Source of the DNA: Abditibacterium sp.
GTDB lineage: Bacteria; Armatimonadota; Abditibacteriia; Abditibacteriales; Abditibacteriaceae
DNA: 64,000 nucleotides
NCBI GenBank assembly: GCA_030448265.1
Contig: JAUJNG010000025.1
Coordinates: 1-64,000, forward strand
Reading direction: 5' to 3'
Both the position numbers and the translations under genes were made by a program. Under the pieces are notes generated by a model. That model searched no databases and had not been told where the DNA came from. It saw nothing but the letters and a program-made list of their open reading frames with translations. Positions 9,029 through 16,404 of the stretch are shown one piece after another. Positions within the stretch are counted from its first letter, which is position 1; every line of letters begins with the position of its first letter.

Positions 9029-9130
9029 AGCGACTAAAGTCGCCGCAAAGGAAGGCAAAACCTGCCTTCGCAGGTTGGGGCATCAGTCCGCGCAGGCGGA
9101 CTTGGCTCCGCTTTGCGGCGAATTCATTCG
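9029..9130. repeat. family-B inverted repeat (copy 1)
   Basis: Outer arms CGACTAAAGTCGCCGCAAAG / CTTTGCGGCGAATTCATTCG enclose two smaller hairpins, CCTGCCTTCGCAGG and GTCCGCGCAGGCGGAC. The same architecture recurs at 34739-34888 and 58177-58280. It ends about 15 bp before the left-end hairpin of the decayed IS element. Confidence 0.85.
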
Positions 9131-9138
9131 ATTGGGTA

Positions 9139-9740
9139 GATACCCCGCAGCTTGCTGCGGATTTGGGCGTAGCAGTTCACACTTTGTAGGTGCCAAAGCC
9201 GACCTACATCCACAAGAGCCACAACGTCTCGATCTTGTTTACCACTTGGTGTGCCCCGCCAAGTATCGTCGTGTTGTTTTTGACCCCCAAGTGGACGCAG
9301 CGCTACGGGAAGTGTGCTTGGAGATCAGCCAGCGTTACGAGATTATCTTCTTGGAGATCGGCACCGATGGGGATCATGTGCATTTCCTCATGCAGAGTGT
9401 GCCCTCCTATAGAGCGTGCCCTCCTACAGCCCCTTGAAGATCGTGAAGACGCTCAAGAGCATCGTGGGGCGTGAGATGTTCAAGCGGTGCCCGCACGTCA
9501 AGAAGAAGTTGTGGGGCGGCGAGTTCTGGTTGGACGGCTCCTTCGTGGCCACTGTGGCTCAGCACGGCAACGCCCACACCATCGCCAACTACGTGCGCGA
9601 ACAGGGGCGGGGCAAAGAGTATCAGCAACTCCACGCCCAGCCTCTGGACACCGGACAGCTCGCGCTCTTCGCAGACTCCTTGGCTTGACATGAAAAGTTA
9701 CACTCCTCATTGAAATACCCCGTCGCTTGCTGCGGGGATT
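9139..9740 (+). mobile_element. decayed IS200/IS605-type element
   Basis: The ~600-bp element has a subterminal hairpin at each side and a tnpA remnant between them. The left hairpin is CCGCAG-CTTG-CTGCGG at 9145-9160; the right is CCCCG...CGGGG at 9718-9737. Both are embedded in the shared sequence ATACCCCG...GCTTGCTGCGG. This is the layout of IS200-like single-strand transposons, which have subterminal palindromes and no terminal inverted repeats. The ends look intact although tnpA is broken, so it could in principle be mobilised in trans. The exact boundaries are an estimate. Confidence 0.7.
9190..9688 (+). pseudogene. tnpA: IS200/IS605 transposase TnpA, two frameshifts
   Basis: Read across three frames, the sequence gives a complete ~150-residue Y1 HUH transposase. 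It starts MPKPTYIHKSHNVS (GTG at 9190), shifts frame near 9237, continues VYHLVCPAKYRRVVFDPQ to the HUH motif DHVHFLMQSVPSY, shifts again near 9400-9424, and ends with SPLKIVKTLKSIVGREMF and the catalytic-Tyr helix HTIANYVREQG. The first shift fits loss of one base. The second is a 17-bp imperfect tandem duplication (AGTGTGCCCTCCTATAG / AGCGTGCCCTCCTACAG). Both lesions account exactly for the observed frames (1 to 0 to 2). The protein is not functional as it stands. Confidence 0.85.
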
Positions 9741-9752
9741 CTTTATTTCTGG

Positions 9753-9758
9753 TAGAAT
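9753..9758 (+). promoter_or_regulatory. possible extended -10 for rplU
   Basis: TGGTAGAAT reads as an extended -10 (TGn-TAGAAT) 36 bp before the rplU ATG, just downstream of the IS right-end hairpin. No good -35 is visible. If real, the promoter lies between the element's right end and rplU. Confidence 0.35.
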
Positions 9759-9794
9759 TTCCGAGGCTTTCAATAAGGCAGAGGAATAAAAACG

Positions 9795-10106
9795 ATGTTC
9801 GCAATTATCCGCGTTGGCGGCAAACAATATCGCGTGCAGGACGGCACGCAGCTTCTGGTGGATCGGTTGTCCGCCGACGAGGGCGCCGCTTTTGAAGGCG
9901 CTCAGGTTTTGATGCTCGCCGATGGCGACAACGTGCAGGTCGGCGCGCCGCTTGTCGAAGGCGCCAAAGTCGCCGCGACGGTCGTCAAGCATTCCAAGGG
10001 CAAGAAAATTCGCGTTTTCAAATACAAAGCGAAGAAAAACTATCGCCGCCGCATCGGGGCGCGCGCGCATCAGACGCTGTTGCGTATCGATTCGATTACG
10101 GCGTAA
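9795..10106 (+). CDS. rplU: 50S ribosomal protein bL21
   Basis: The 103-residue product is a full-length bL21 of the large ribosomal subunit, which binds 23S rRNA near bL20. MFAIIRVGGKQYRVQDGTQLLVDRL, ADGDNVQVGAPLVEGAKV and the basic C-terminal KAKKNYRRRIGARAHQT match the family throughout. An AGAGGA ribosome-binding site sits about 10 bp upstream. It forms the conserved rplU-rpmA pair. The usual third member, obgE, is 15 kb away on the other strand. Confidence 0.97.
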   Translation: MFAIIRVGGKQYRVQDGTQLLVDRLSADEGAAFEGAQVLMLADGDNVQVGAPLVEGAKVAATVVKHSKGKKIRVFKYKAKKNYRRRIGARAHQTLLRIDSITA

Positions 10107-10124
10107 TTCAGGAGAAAACACATC

Positions 10125-10415
10125 ATGGCACATAAAAAAGGCATGGGCAGTTCGCGCAACGGGCGCGATTCCAACGCGCAACGCATGGGCATCAAAGCCT
10201 TTGGCGGTCAGAAAGTCACTTCCGGCTCCATCATCGTGCGGCAAAAAGGCACGCTTTATCATCCTGGCGCGGGCGTCGGTCTGGGCAGCGACTATACCAT
10301 TTTCGCGACCATCGACGGCGTAGTTAAATTCGAGCCGTGCAAGCGCGCGCACTCGTCGGGCAAGAAAATCTCGGTTTATGCCGATGAACCGGCTGTTGAA
10401 GTCGCCGCCGCTTAA
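10125..10415 (+). CDS. rpmA: 50S ribosomal protein bL27
   Basis: The 96-residue product is a full-length bL27, whose N-terminus reaches the peptidyl-transferase centre. It begins [20 protein letters not shown] directly, with no Firmicutes-type cleaved extension. It continues with [40 protein letters not shown] lies upstream of the ATG, and it is 18 bp downstream of rplU. A strong terminator follows at 10437-10470. Confidence 0.97.
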   Translation: MAHKKGMGSSRNGRDSNAQRMGIKAFGGQKVTSGSIIVRQKGTLYHPGAGVGLGSDYTIFATIDGVVKFEPCKRAHSSGKKISVYADEPAVEVAAA

Positions 10416-10436
10416 TGGGGCGGAATTTTGAAGTGA

Positions 10437-10470
10437 AAACCGCGTCGGGAAATTTCCCGACGCGGTTTTT
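10437..10470 (+). terminator. rho-independent terminator after rpmA
   Basis: The stem AAAACCGCGTCGGGAAA pairs with TTTCCCGACGCGGTTTTT, giving a perfect ~17-bp arm and a T tract, 22 bp after the rpmA stop. Confidence 0.9.
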
Positions 10471-10480
10471 GGTTTGAGGA

Positions 10481-10702
10481 AACCACCCCCGCCCCCTCCT
10501 TCGTAAACGGATGGTGCGGGTTGGGATTTCAACACAGAGAACACAGAGAACACAGAGAGACGGAGAAAACAGAGGCTTTTCAAAGAGGATTTCGCTGGAA
10601 ACTCCCCAAGAATCTCTGTGAACCTCTGTCTCTTCGTGTTCTCTGTGTTGAAGTTTCCATCCCGCACCATCCGTTTACGAAGGCGGGGGCGGGGGAGGTT
10701 TT
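10481..10702. repeat. compound (nested) inverted repeat, CACAGAGA family
   Basis: Outer arms (10481-10525 and about 10662-10702) carry CCCCTCCTTCG..AAACGGATGGTGCGGG and its complement. Inner arms are CACAGAGAAC units. The same two-layer structure recurs at 31869-32075 with the same outer and inner sequences. It fills the gap between the rpmA terminator and the stop of the minus-strand gene at 10709. Confidence 0.9.
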
Positions 10703-10708
10703 CATACC

Positions 10709-10963
10709 CTAACGCGGCGCCGCATTGGAACGAACCGTTGCCGCGCCCGAAGGTTCGTCGCTAACGCTGCGCGCGATCAGCGGCAACAAAAACAGCATCG
10801 CGAACACGATAATGAGCGCCGGAAGCACGAAGAGCAGACCAAAGGCGATAACCGTAGTGCGGTCGAAGGCTTCTTTTTGGGCCGACTTTTTGCCGTCGCT
10901 GTGGGCGGCCTCGATTTCAGCGTCGAATTCGTCGCGCGATTTGGGTTCATTTTCTGGGGACAC
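10709..10963 (-). CDS. small single-pass membrane protein, unknown
   Basis: The 84-residue product has a charged cytoplasmic N-terminus (SPENEPKSRDEFDAEIEAAH) and one strong transmembrane helix (VIAFGLLFVLPALIIVFAMLFLLPL). A short tail follows. It is divergent from the Ser/Thr kinase gene with 32 bp between the start codons, so the two share a promoter region. I recognise no family. A plus-strand ORF covering the same bases has no such structure, so I prefer this strand. Confidence 0.55.
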   Translation of the reverse strand: MSPENEPKSRDEFDAEIEAAHSDGKKSAQKEAFDRTTVIAFGLLFVLPALIIVFAMLFLLPLIARSVSDEPSGAATVRSNAAPR

Positions 10964-10995
10964 ACCGGCAGTTTAAGCGTTTTTCCTCCTATCTC

Positions 10996-13542
10996 ATGTT
11001 GTCCGGCTCGACTTTTAACGCGCAAATCGGATTTTTAGGGCATCGCGTCGGCGACCGCATCAAAGACCGCTACGACGTCTTGCAGCGTCTGGGCGGCGGC
11101 AATTTCGGCTCGGTGTATCGTGTGGTGGACAGCGCCGTCGGCAACATTCTGGCGTGCAAAGAAATGCACGTCCTCGACAACCCCGACACCCCCAACGACG
11201 AACGCGCCGCCGCGCTCGATTTGTTCAAGCGCGAAGCCCTCAACCTCGCCACGCTGCGTCATCCCAACATTCCCTCCGCCTATTTCGATCAGGAAGACGG
11301 CGACTGGAGCGTGTGCCCGACCTGCGGCCTCGATTTTTCGGGCGCCAGCTTTTGCCCCGAACACGGCACCTCCCTACTCAAAATCACCCAGCGCCATTAT
11401 TTGATGATGGACTTCGTGGACGGCCCCACGCTCGAAGAACTCGCCGTCGCAGAAATGCGCGACAAAGGCCGTCCCCTCGATGAAGCGCGCTGCCTGGAAT
11501 GGATTTATCAAATCGGCACGGCGCTGCGAACTTTGCATCGCGTGGGCATCATTCACCGCGATGTCAAGCCGGAAAACATCAAAATCCGCGAGGAAGACGA
11601 TGCCGCCGTGCTTTTAGATTTCGGCCTCACCAAAAAAGTCGAGGAAGCGGGCGGCTACGGCACCGCGCCGCTCACCGGCACCTCGCGTTTTGGCACGGCG
11701 GGCTACGCGCCGGAAAACCCGCGCGAGCGCGAAAGTCCCGAACGGCGCAGCGATATTCATGCGCTCGGCATGACGCTTTATCGCTTGCTCAGTGGCCGCG
11801 ACCCGCAAATTCTCGAACAACTGCGCGAAATGCGCGATTATTCGCCGCGCTATTTCAACCGCGAGCTATCACCCGACACCGAGCATCTCATTCTGGTGGC
11901 GATTGCGCCCGAACTGCCGCTTCGCTATCAGACCATCGACGATTTTCTGGCTGATTTGAACGGCATTCGCGCGCCGCAGGGCGCGATGATCACGCTGCCG
12001 CCTTTCACCTTCGCCGACGGTCAAAAAGCGCGCAACGCTACCGATCTGGCGCGACTCCTCGAATCGCATCTCGAAGAAGCGCAGAATTACCTTTTCAACG
12101 GAATGTTCGGCACCTGGCTCTTGCAAAACGGCTTCGCGGCACCGGCGCGCACGGCGGAACAGGTCGTCAAGGTGTATGGCAACAACCCGCCGCGCGCCAT
12201 CGAACTGTTTCGCCGCGCGCTTTATCCCACGGGCACTTCGCACGTTCTGCCGACGCTCGAATTCGACCCGCCCAGCCTCAATTTCGGCTCCATCGATTCG
12301 GGTTCCAACCTCGATTTACATCTGCACATTCGCAACACTGGCCCAGGGCTGGCGTGGGGCAAAATCAGCATTCCGCCGCGCGTGAAACCTGGCCAAACCG
12401 GATTGGCGATGGCGGTCAAAGACATCATGGCGGGCGGAACCGGCGAGGAAGAAAGCGCGCTGCCTGGACTGCAAATCCCCGATCACTTTCAGGGCAACGA
12501 CGAAACCCTGCAACTCAATCTCGACACCGCCAAAGTCCCCACGGGAAGTTACGCTTCGCATCTTCTGGTCGAAACCGATGCGGGAATTTATCGCGTGCCG
12601 GTTTCGTATTCGGTGGTGCCGCTCGAACTGACGACGGAGCCGCAAACGCTCGATTTCGGGTCGATTTTGGTCGGAAAACGCGCAACACGAACTTTGGCGA
12701 TCCTCCCCGTCGCCGCGACCGTGGGCAAGCCGCGCGGCACGATTTATCCTTCCAATTCGCTCGTCGGGCTGAACGCGCCGGACAGGTTCGATGGCAAAGA
12801 ACCGCTTCCCATCGTGGTCGATGCCGGCCATCCCAGCGCCGTCGCGCGCGCTTACGATGGGCTGCTGCAAATCGACACCAACGGTGGACGTTTGCGCGTT
12901 CCGGTGCGTTACCGCATCGTTTTGCCGCCGGAAATTCTGGCCGGAATGGTGGGCTCTGCGACGCTGTGGGGCGGCGTCGGCGGCGCTCTGACGCGGCTTT
13001 TCTACGGCCTCGTCAACGCCGAATACACCACCAAATGGCTGCTTACTTTTGGCCCCACGGGAGCGTCGTTCACCACGTTTCAGTTTGGCGGTCTGGGGCC
13101 GCTTTTGGTCGGCGCGGGCGCGGGACTTTACGGCGGCTGGCTTTACGGCCAGAAAATGAAGAAAATCCCGCGCCGCGACCGTCCTGGCGCGCTCAAGGAT
13201 TCCGACGACTCGATTTTGGGCACCCTGCCGATGCTGGGCCTGTGCGCCGGTGCCTTTGGCGGCTATCTGGGTGCTTCGCTGCTGCACTGGACGCTGTGGA
13301 GCATCGGCGACTGGCTCCTGTTTCCCATCGCGCGCCAACTGCCAGGCGAGTTGGGGAATCTGGCGACGCAGCACGCGCCGGTGGCATGGGCAGTGACGGG
13401 CGCTGTGGGCGGCCTGGTGTGGGGTATTGGCCGCGCTCTGGCGGCGACGGGGCGCGGCAGCGCGCGCTACTTTTTTCTGGTTTTCGTGGCGCTGGCGTTT
13501 TTGTTTTTGCTGCTCAATGCGACTTTGACGGCGGGAAGCTAA
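10996..13542 (+). CDS. Ser/Thr protein kinase with zinc-ribbon insert, Ig-like region and membrane tail
   Basis: The 848-residue product is a Hanks-type kinase. The Gly loop GGGNFGSVY is at 33-41, the catalytic Lys in ACKEM at 55, the helix-C Glu near 80, HRDVKPEN at 187-194, DFG at 208-210 and APE at 238-240, so it should be active. Between the N-lobe and hinge sits CPTC (107-110)...CPEH (120-123), a likely zinc-binding ribbon. After the kinase (about 325) come two MSP/ASH-like beta domains: LEFDPPSLNFGSIDSGSNL and LTTEPQTLDFGSILVGKRA. From about 650 come four to five hydrophobic, Gly-rich membrane segments. The kinase domain is probably cytosolic, and the side the Ig-like part faces is uncertain because no clear helix separates it from the kinase. 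Substrate and signal are unknown. Confidence 0.88.
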   Translation: MLSGSTFNAQIGFLGHRVGDRIKDRYDVLQRLGGGNFGSVYRVVDSAVGNILACKEMHVLDNPDTPNDERAAALDLFKREALNLATLRHPNIPSAYFDQEDGDWSVCPTCGLDFSGASFCPEHGTSLLKITQRHYLMMDFVDGPTLEELAVAEMRDKGRPLDEARCLEWIYQIGTALRTLHRVGIIHRDVKPENIKIREEDDAAVLLDFGLTKKVEEAGGYGTAPLTGTSRFGTAGYAPENPRERESPERRSDIHALGMTLYRLLSGRDPQILEQLREMRDYSPRYFNRELSPDTEHLILVAIAPELPLRYQTIDDFLADLNGIRAPQGAMITLPPFTFADGQKARNATDLARLLESHLEEAQNYLFNGMFGTWLLQNGFAAPARTAEQVVKVYGNNPPRAIELFRRALYPTGTSHVLPTLEFDPPSLNFGSIDSGSNLDLHLHIRNTGPGLAWGKISIPPRVKPGQTGLAMAVKDIMAGGTGEEESALPGLQIPDHFQGNDETLQLNLDTAKVPTGSYASHLLVETDAGIYRVPVSYSVVPLELTTEPQTLDFGSILVGKRATRTLAILPVAATVGKPRGTIYPSNSLVGLNAPDRFDGKEPLPIVVDAGHPSAVARAYDGLLQIDTNGGRLRVPVRYRIVLPPEILAGMVGSATLWGGVGGALTRLFYGLVNAEYTTKWLLTFGPTGASFTTFQFGGLGPLLVGAGAGLYGGWLYGQKMKKIPRRDRPGALKDSDDSILGTLPMLGLCAGAFGGYLGASLLHWTLWSIGDWLLFPIARQLPGELGNLATQHAPVAWAVTGAVGGLVWGIGRALAATGRGSARYFFLVFVALAFLFLLLNATLTAGS

Positions 13543-13546
13543 TTTT

Positions 13547-13660
13547 GTAGGGAACAGGCAATAGGCAATAGTGGGAAGGTGCAACTTTCGCTTCATTCCT
13601 AAAAATACCAATTTCGACAGCGCCCACTATTGCCTATTGCCTATTGCCTGTTCCCTATTG
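13547..13660. repeat. inverted repeat between the kinase gene and ruvA
   Basis: Arms of about 32 bp contain repeated CTATTGCC units (left 13547-13578, right 13621-13660), plus one extra TATTGCC copy on the right. The element begins 5 bp after the kinase stop, and its right arm contains the TAG that ends ruvA. Confidence 0.85.
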
Positions 13661-14296
13661 CCTTTTTTCCTGTTTCAAACGATAAATCACGCGCACCAGG
13701 GTTTCCGCGTCGGGCGCGTGTTCGACGGCGAGAGCGTCATTGACCAGTTTTTCCGCTTCGGCGCGCTTGTGGCCGAGCATAACAAGCAGTTGCAAGGCTT
13801 CTTCGCCGACATCGGAGTGCGCCACCAGCGCCGCGCGTTTGGCGCGCTCATCCAATTCGGAGTCCTGCATCAGAGCGAATTTGGCGAGTTTGCCCTGCAA
13901 TGTTGCCACGATGTCGCGCGCTTTTTGTTTGCCCACGCCTGGCAAAGTTTGCAAAAGCGAGTAGTTGGCAGTTTCAATGGCTGTTGCGAGTGTCGAAACG
14001 GGCCGCCCGAAGGTGGCGAGCGCGGTTTTTGGCCCCATGCGCGGCACGAGCAGCAGTTTCTGGAAAAATTCGCGCTGAATGGTGTTCTGGAAGCCGAGCA
14101 AAACCGGCGTGGCGCGGTTCTGGTCGATTTGCAGATAATACACCGTTTCGAGGGTGATCGGTTCGCCCAGAGGCGCCGTGTCGAGCGCTTTTTCGACGAT
14201 GAGAGGAACCAGAACTTCGTAGGAAAGGCCGCCGACGTTGACGAGAACCGAATTGTCGCCGCGACCGCAAAAGGTGCCGGAAATTTGAGAGATCAT
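13655..14296 (-). CDS. ruvA: Holliday junction branch-migration protein RuvA
   Basis: RuvA tetramers bind Holliday junctions and load the RuvB motor. The 213-residue product has domain I (MISQISGTFCGRGDNSVLVNVGGLSYEVLVP), the two helix-hairpin-helix motifs of domain II (FFQKLLLVPRMGPKTAL, TLPGVGKQKARDIVATL) and a RuvB-binding domain III at the C-terminus. Length is slightly above the usual ~200. The stop codon TAG lies inside the hairpin repeat, so the last residues (KRQ) are repeat-encoded. ruvB and ruvC are not in the window. Confidence 0.95.
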   Translation of the reverse strand: MISQISGTFCGRGDNSVLVNVGGLSYEVLVPLIVEKALDTAPLGEPITLETVYYLQIDQNRATPVLLGFQNTIQREFFQKLLLVPRMGPKTALATFGRPVSTLATAIETANYSLLQTLPGVGKQKARDIVATLQGKLAKFALMQDSELDERAKRAALVAHSDVGEEALQLLVMLGHKRAEAEKLVNDALAVEHAPDAETLVRVIYRLKQEKRQ

Positions 14297-14372
14297 TGGG
14301 GTGGTTAGGTGGCTGAGTTGTTAGTGTGGCAGCCACCCCAACAACCTAACCACCTCAGCCACCTAACCAACC
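14293..14372. repeat. inverted repeat between ruvA and the MBL gene
   Basis: Arms contain GTGGTTAGGTGGCTGAG and CTCAGCCACCTAACCA, with an inner GTGGCAGCCAC stem. It begins at the ruvA start codon and supplies the TAG stop of the upstream metallo-hydrolase (14363), so it spans the complete gap between two co-directional genes. Confidence 0.8.
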
Positions 14373-15340
14373 AGTTCAATTTCCAGGTCTTCACGCGCCA
14401 GCATCACTTCGGTCTGGCCAGGCAAGGGGGAATTGAGCGCGTGATTTTGCGCGGCATCGAGCAGACCGCTCAGGTGCGCTTCTCCGGCGTTGGGATCGTG
14501 ATGAAACAGCGCCAATCGTTTGGCTCCGGCGCGGCGTGCCAGTTCGACGCCCGTCACGCTCGAAGAATGGCCCCATTCTGGTTTTTGCAGGCTTTCTTGA
14601 TGTGTAAACTGCGCGTCGAAAACCAGTAAATCGGCGTCGCGGAAAAAGTCGATGAACGGCTGCGCCTGGGGGCTGTCGGGCGCGGGAAACGCGCCGTCGG
14701 AAGCGTAAACGAAACTCTGACCGTCGGCTTCGAAGCGAAAAGCGTAGGCGTCGAGCGGGTGATTGAGTTCGATGCTCGAAACGCGCACCGCGCCGTCGCA
14801 CAGCGTGATGGGAGTAGCGGGCAGGGTGTGATAGCGCACATCGGCGCGCATTTCGTCCCAGGCGGCGGGCGGGAAAAAGGGCGCTTCCTGCTGCTTTTTG
14901 AGGTGCTGCTCCACGTTTTCGTGGCGCGCGTAAAGGTCGAAGCGGTTGCCCGCGACATAGGCGGGGCGAAAAAAGGGCCAGCCCTGAATGTGATCCCAGT
15001 GAAAATGAGACAAAAAGAGGTGGGCGCGGCCTTCTCCGCGTCCAAAGGGGCCGTCCATCAGCGAATTGCCCAGGGCTCGCACTCCTGAACCGAAGTCGAT
15101 GATGAAAAGTTCGCCGTTTTGCGTCCGCATTTCGACGCACGGCGTGTTGCCGCCCGATAAGGCCACCAGGTTCGTCGGCAGGTTTTTGACCCACTGCGTT
15201 ACGGCGGCCTGATCGCGCAAATCGAGCGCGTTGGGGTTTTGGCCGAGATGCAGGAGCGCCTCGACCAGGCGCGACGCGACATCCTCACCCGTAGCGGGTG
15301 TTGGAAGCGAACCGCGAACTCCCCAGAATCGAACGCGCAT
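14363..15340 (-). CDS. MBL-fold metallo-hydrolase
   Basis: The 325-residue product starts MRVRFWGVRGSLPTP, the classic opening of a subgroup of MBL-fold hydrolases related to PhnP/RNase Z. It has the first zinc motif SHFHWDHIQG, a later AFRFEADGQSFVYASD strand, a DAQFTHQE loop with a likely metal ligand, and LALFHHDPNAGEAHL near the end. This subgroup is often found with sensor domains in environmental bacteria, but the substrate is not defined. The protein is upstream of and co-directional with ruvA. Its last codons and stop are inside the hairpin repeat. Confidence 0.88.
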   Translation of the reverse strand: MRVRFWGVRGSLPTPATGEDVASRLVEALLHLGQNPNALDLRDQAAVTQWVKNLPTNLVALSGGNTPCVEMRTQNGELFIIDFGSGVRALGNSLMDGPFGRGEGRAHLFLSHFHWDHIQGWPFFRPAYVAGNRFDLYARHENVEQHLKKQQEAPFFPPAAWDEMRADVRYHTLPATPITLCDGAVRVSSIELNHPLDAYAFRFEADGQSFVYASDGAFPAPDSPQAQPFIDFFRDADLLVFDAQFTHQESLQKPEWGHSSSVTGVELARRAGAKRLALFHHDPNAGEAHLSGLLDAAQNHALNSPLPGQTEVMLAREDLEIELVG

Positions 15341-15568
15341 AAATGAAAAACCAGCTTTTCAAGCTCTGTGCAACCGCAGAATTGACCCCTGGCCAAAATT
15401 CCCTTTGCAGAGGCACGAATTTTACCAATCCGGCAAAAAAGAGGTAGTTGCGTGGGTGAGAGGGAGGCGAGCAGTCATTTCTTCCGTTTCACTCTCTCAT
15501 TCCGAAGAAAACCATTTTCTCCAGCCAAAAAATGATTTATCCTTTTCGTTGCGAAGAGGAATAATACT

Positions 15569-15859
15569 ATGGAAATGGTTTATGGAGGCATCGCCTCGAT
15601 GGTGCTGGGCTGGTGGGTGGGCCGCATCATGAAATTGTCGGAAGTGCAAACCATCGTGGTTTTGACGATGGCGGGCGGCGGTTCGCTGCTTTCGGGGCTG
15701 GCGTATTTGTGGATCGCCGACATCACCGTCGGCCAGAGCGGTTCGCTGATGTGGTTCGTGGTGGGCGCCATCGGCGGCGCGGCGGGCGTCGCGGTTTACC
15801 TGATGACGCGCTACGCCGACTGGTTCGTCGATTTGTGCAAGCGCAACGGCTTGTTGTGA
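15569..15859 (+). CDS. small membrane protein, three hydrophobic segments
   Basis: The 96-residue product has three hydrophobic helices rich in Gly and small residues: MVYGGIASMVLGWWVGRIM, IVVLTMAGGGSLLSGLAYLW and LMWFVVGAIGGAAGVAVYLM, with a short charged tail. The shape resembles small GlsB/YeaQ-like membrane proteins, but no diagnostic motif is present. GAGGAA precedes the ATG at good spacing. A terminator follows 13 bp after the stop, so it is a single-gene unit. Function unknown. Confidence 0.72.
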   Translation: MEMVYGGIASMVLGWWVGRIMKLSEVQTIVVLTMAGGGSLLSGLAYLWIADITVGQSGSLMWFVVGAIGGAAGVAVYLMTRYADWFVDLCKRNGLL

Positions 15860-15871
15860 GGCTGAAATTTG

Positions 15872-15903
15872 CAAAAGGGACGCGAGGTTTCGCGTCCCTT
15901 TTG
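15872..15903 (+). terminator. rho-independent terminator
   Basis: The stem CAAAAGGGACGCGA pairs with TCGCGTCCCTTTTG, followed by a T-rich stretch, 13 bp after the stop of the small membrane protein. Confidence 0.85.
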
Positions 15904-15917
15904 GTTTTGAGGTGAAA

Positions 15918-16385
15918 ATGACGAAGCGCGATGTGGCGGTGTGGTTTTGCAAAGTCGTTGGGTTAGCCGTTGTGGTCATGACCGTGTTTGACGGGTTGAG
16001 TGTGTTTATTGCTTGGAAACTGCGTGGCGAAGTCGAGATCCTGTGGCTTATCCCCAATTTCGCACTTTATCTGTTTCTTTATCTGTTCGCGCAAGGGATC
16101 GGAACCGAGATCGCAGCCGAAGGCGAACACGGCGAGCCAATCACATCAAGCGCCGACCTCGGCATATTGTTTTTGCGTGGCATCGGGTTGTGTCTTTTCC
16201 TTGGCGGTGCATCAGTCAGTAGTTCAGCATTCCTCGAATTTGCATCCGGATATTTTCCTCCACTAACTATGCCCTCCGACACAAGTTATTTATGGCCTGA
16301 TGTCATCAGTGGATCTTTGGAATCCACAATCGGCTTTGTCCTCGCTTTCGGCCCGCGCCTGCGCGCCGCGATGCGCTCCAACTAA
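15918..16385 (+). CDS. membrane protein of unknown function
   Basis: The 155-residue product has four predicted hydrophobic segments: VVGLAVVVMTVFDGLSVFIAW, LIPNFALYLFLYLFAQGIG, LGILFLRGIGLCLFLGGASV and a C-terminal IGFVLAFG. An acidic loop (EIAAEGEHGEPI) sits between the second and third. The ATG at 15918 has GAGGTG just upstream; a GTG at 15912 in the same frame would add two residues. It is slightly more AT-rich than its neighbours. No family recognised. It precedes the GT2 gene closely. Confidence 0.65.
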   Translation: MTKRDVAVWFCKVVGLAVVVMTVFDGLSVFIAWKLRGEVEILWLIPNFALYLFLYLFAQGIGTEIAAEGEHGEPITSSADLGILFLRGIGLCLFLGGASVSSSAFLEFASGYFPPLTMPSDTSYLWPDVISGSLESTIGFVLAFGPRLRAAMRSN

Positions 16386-16404
16386 TTCGCCTAAACTTCC
16401 CGCC

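Noticed and set aside
9498-10670. Minus-strand ORF across rplU-rpmA and the compound repeat
   Set aside because: It covers two certain ribosomal protein genes in antisense and the hairpin repeat; a by-product of GC bias.
12316-13611. Long antisense ORF (431 codons) on the minus strand of the kinase gene
   Set aside because: It mirrors the kinase's membrane tail, has an Arg/Gln-rich composition typical of shadow frames in GC-rich DNA, and no domain is recognisable.
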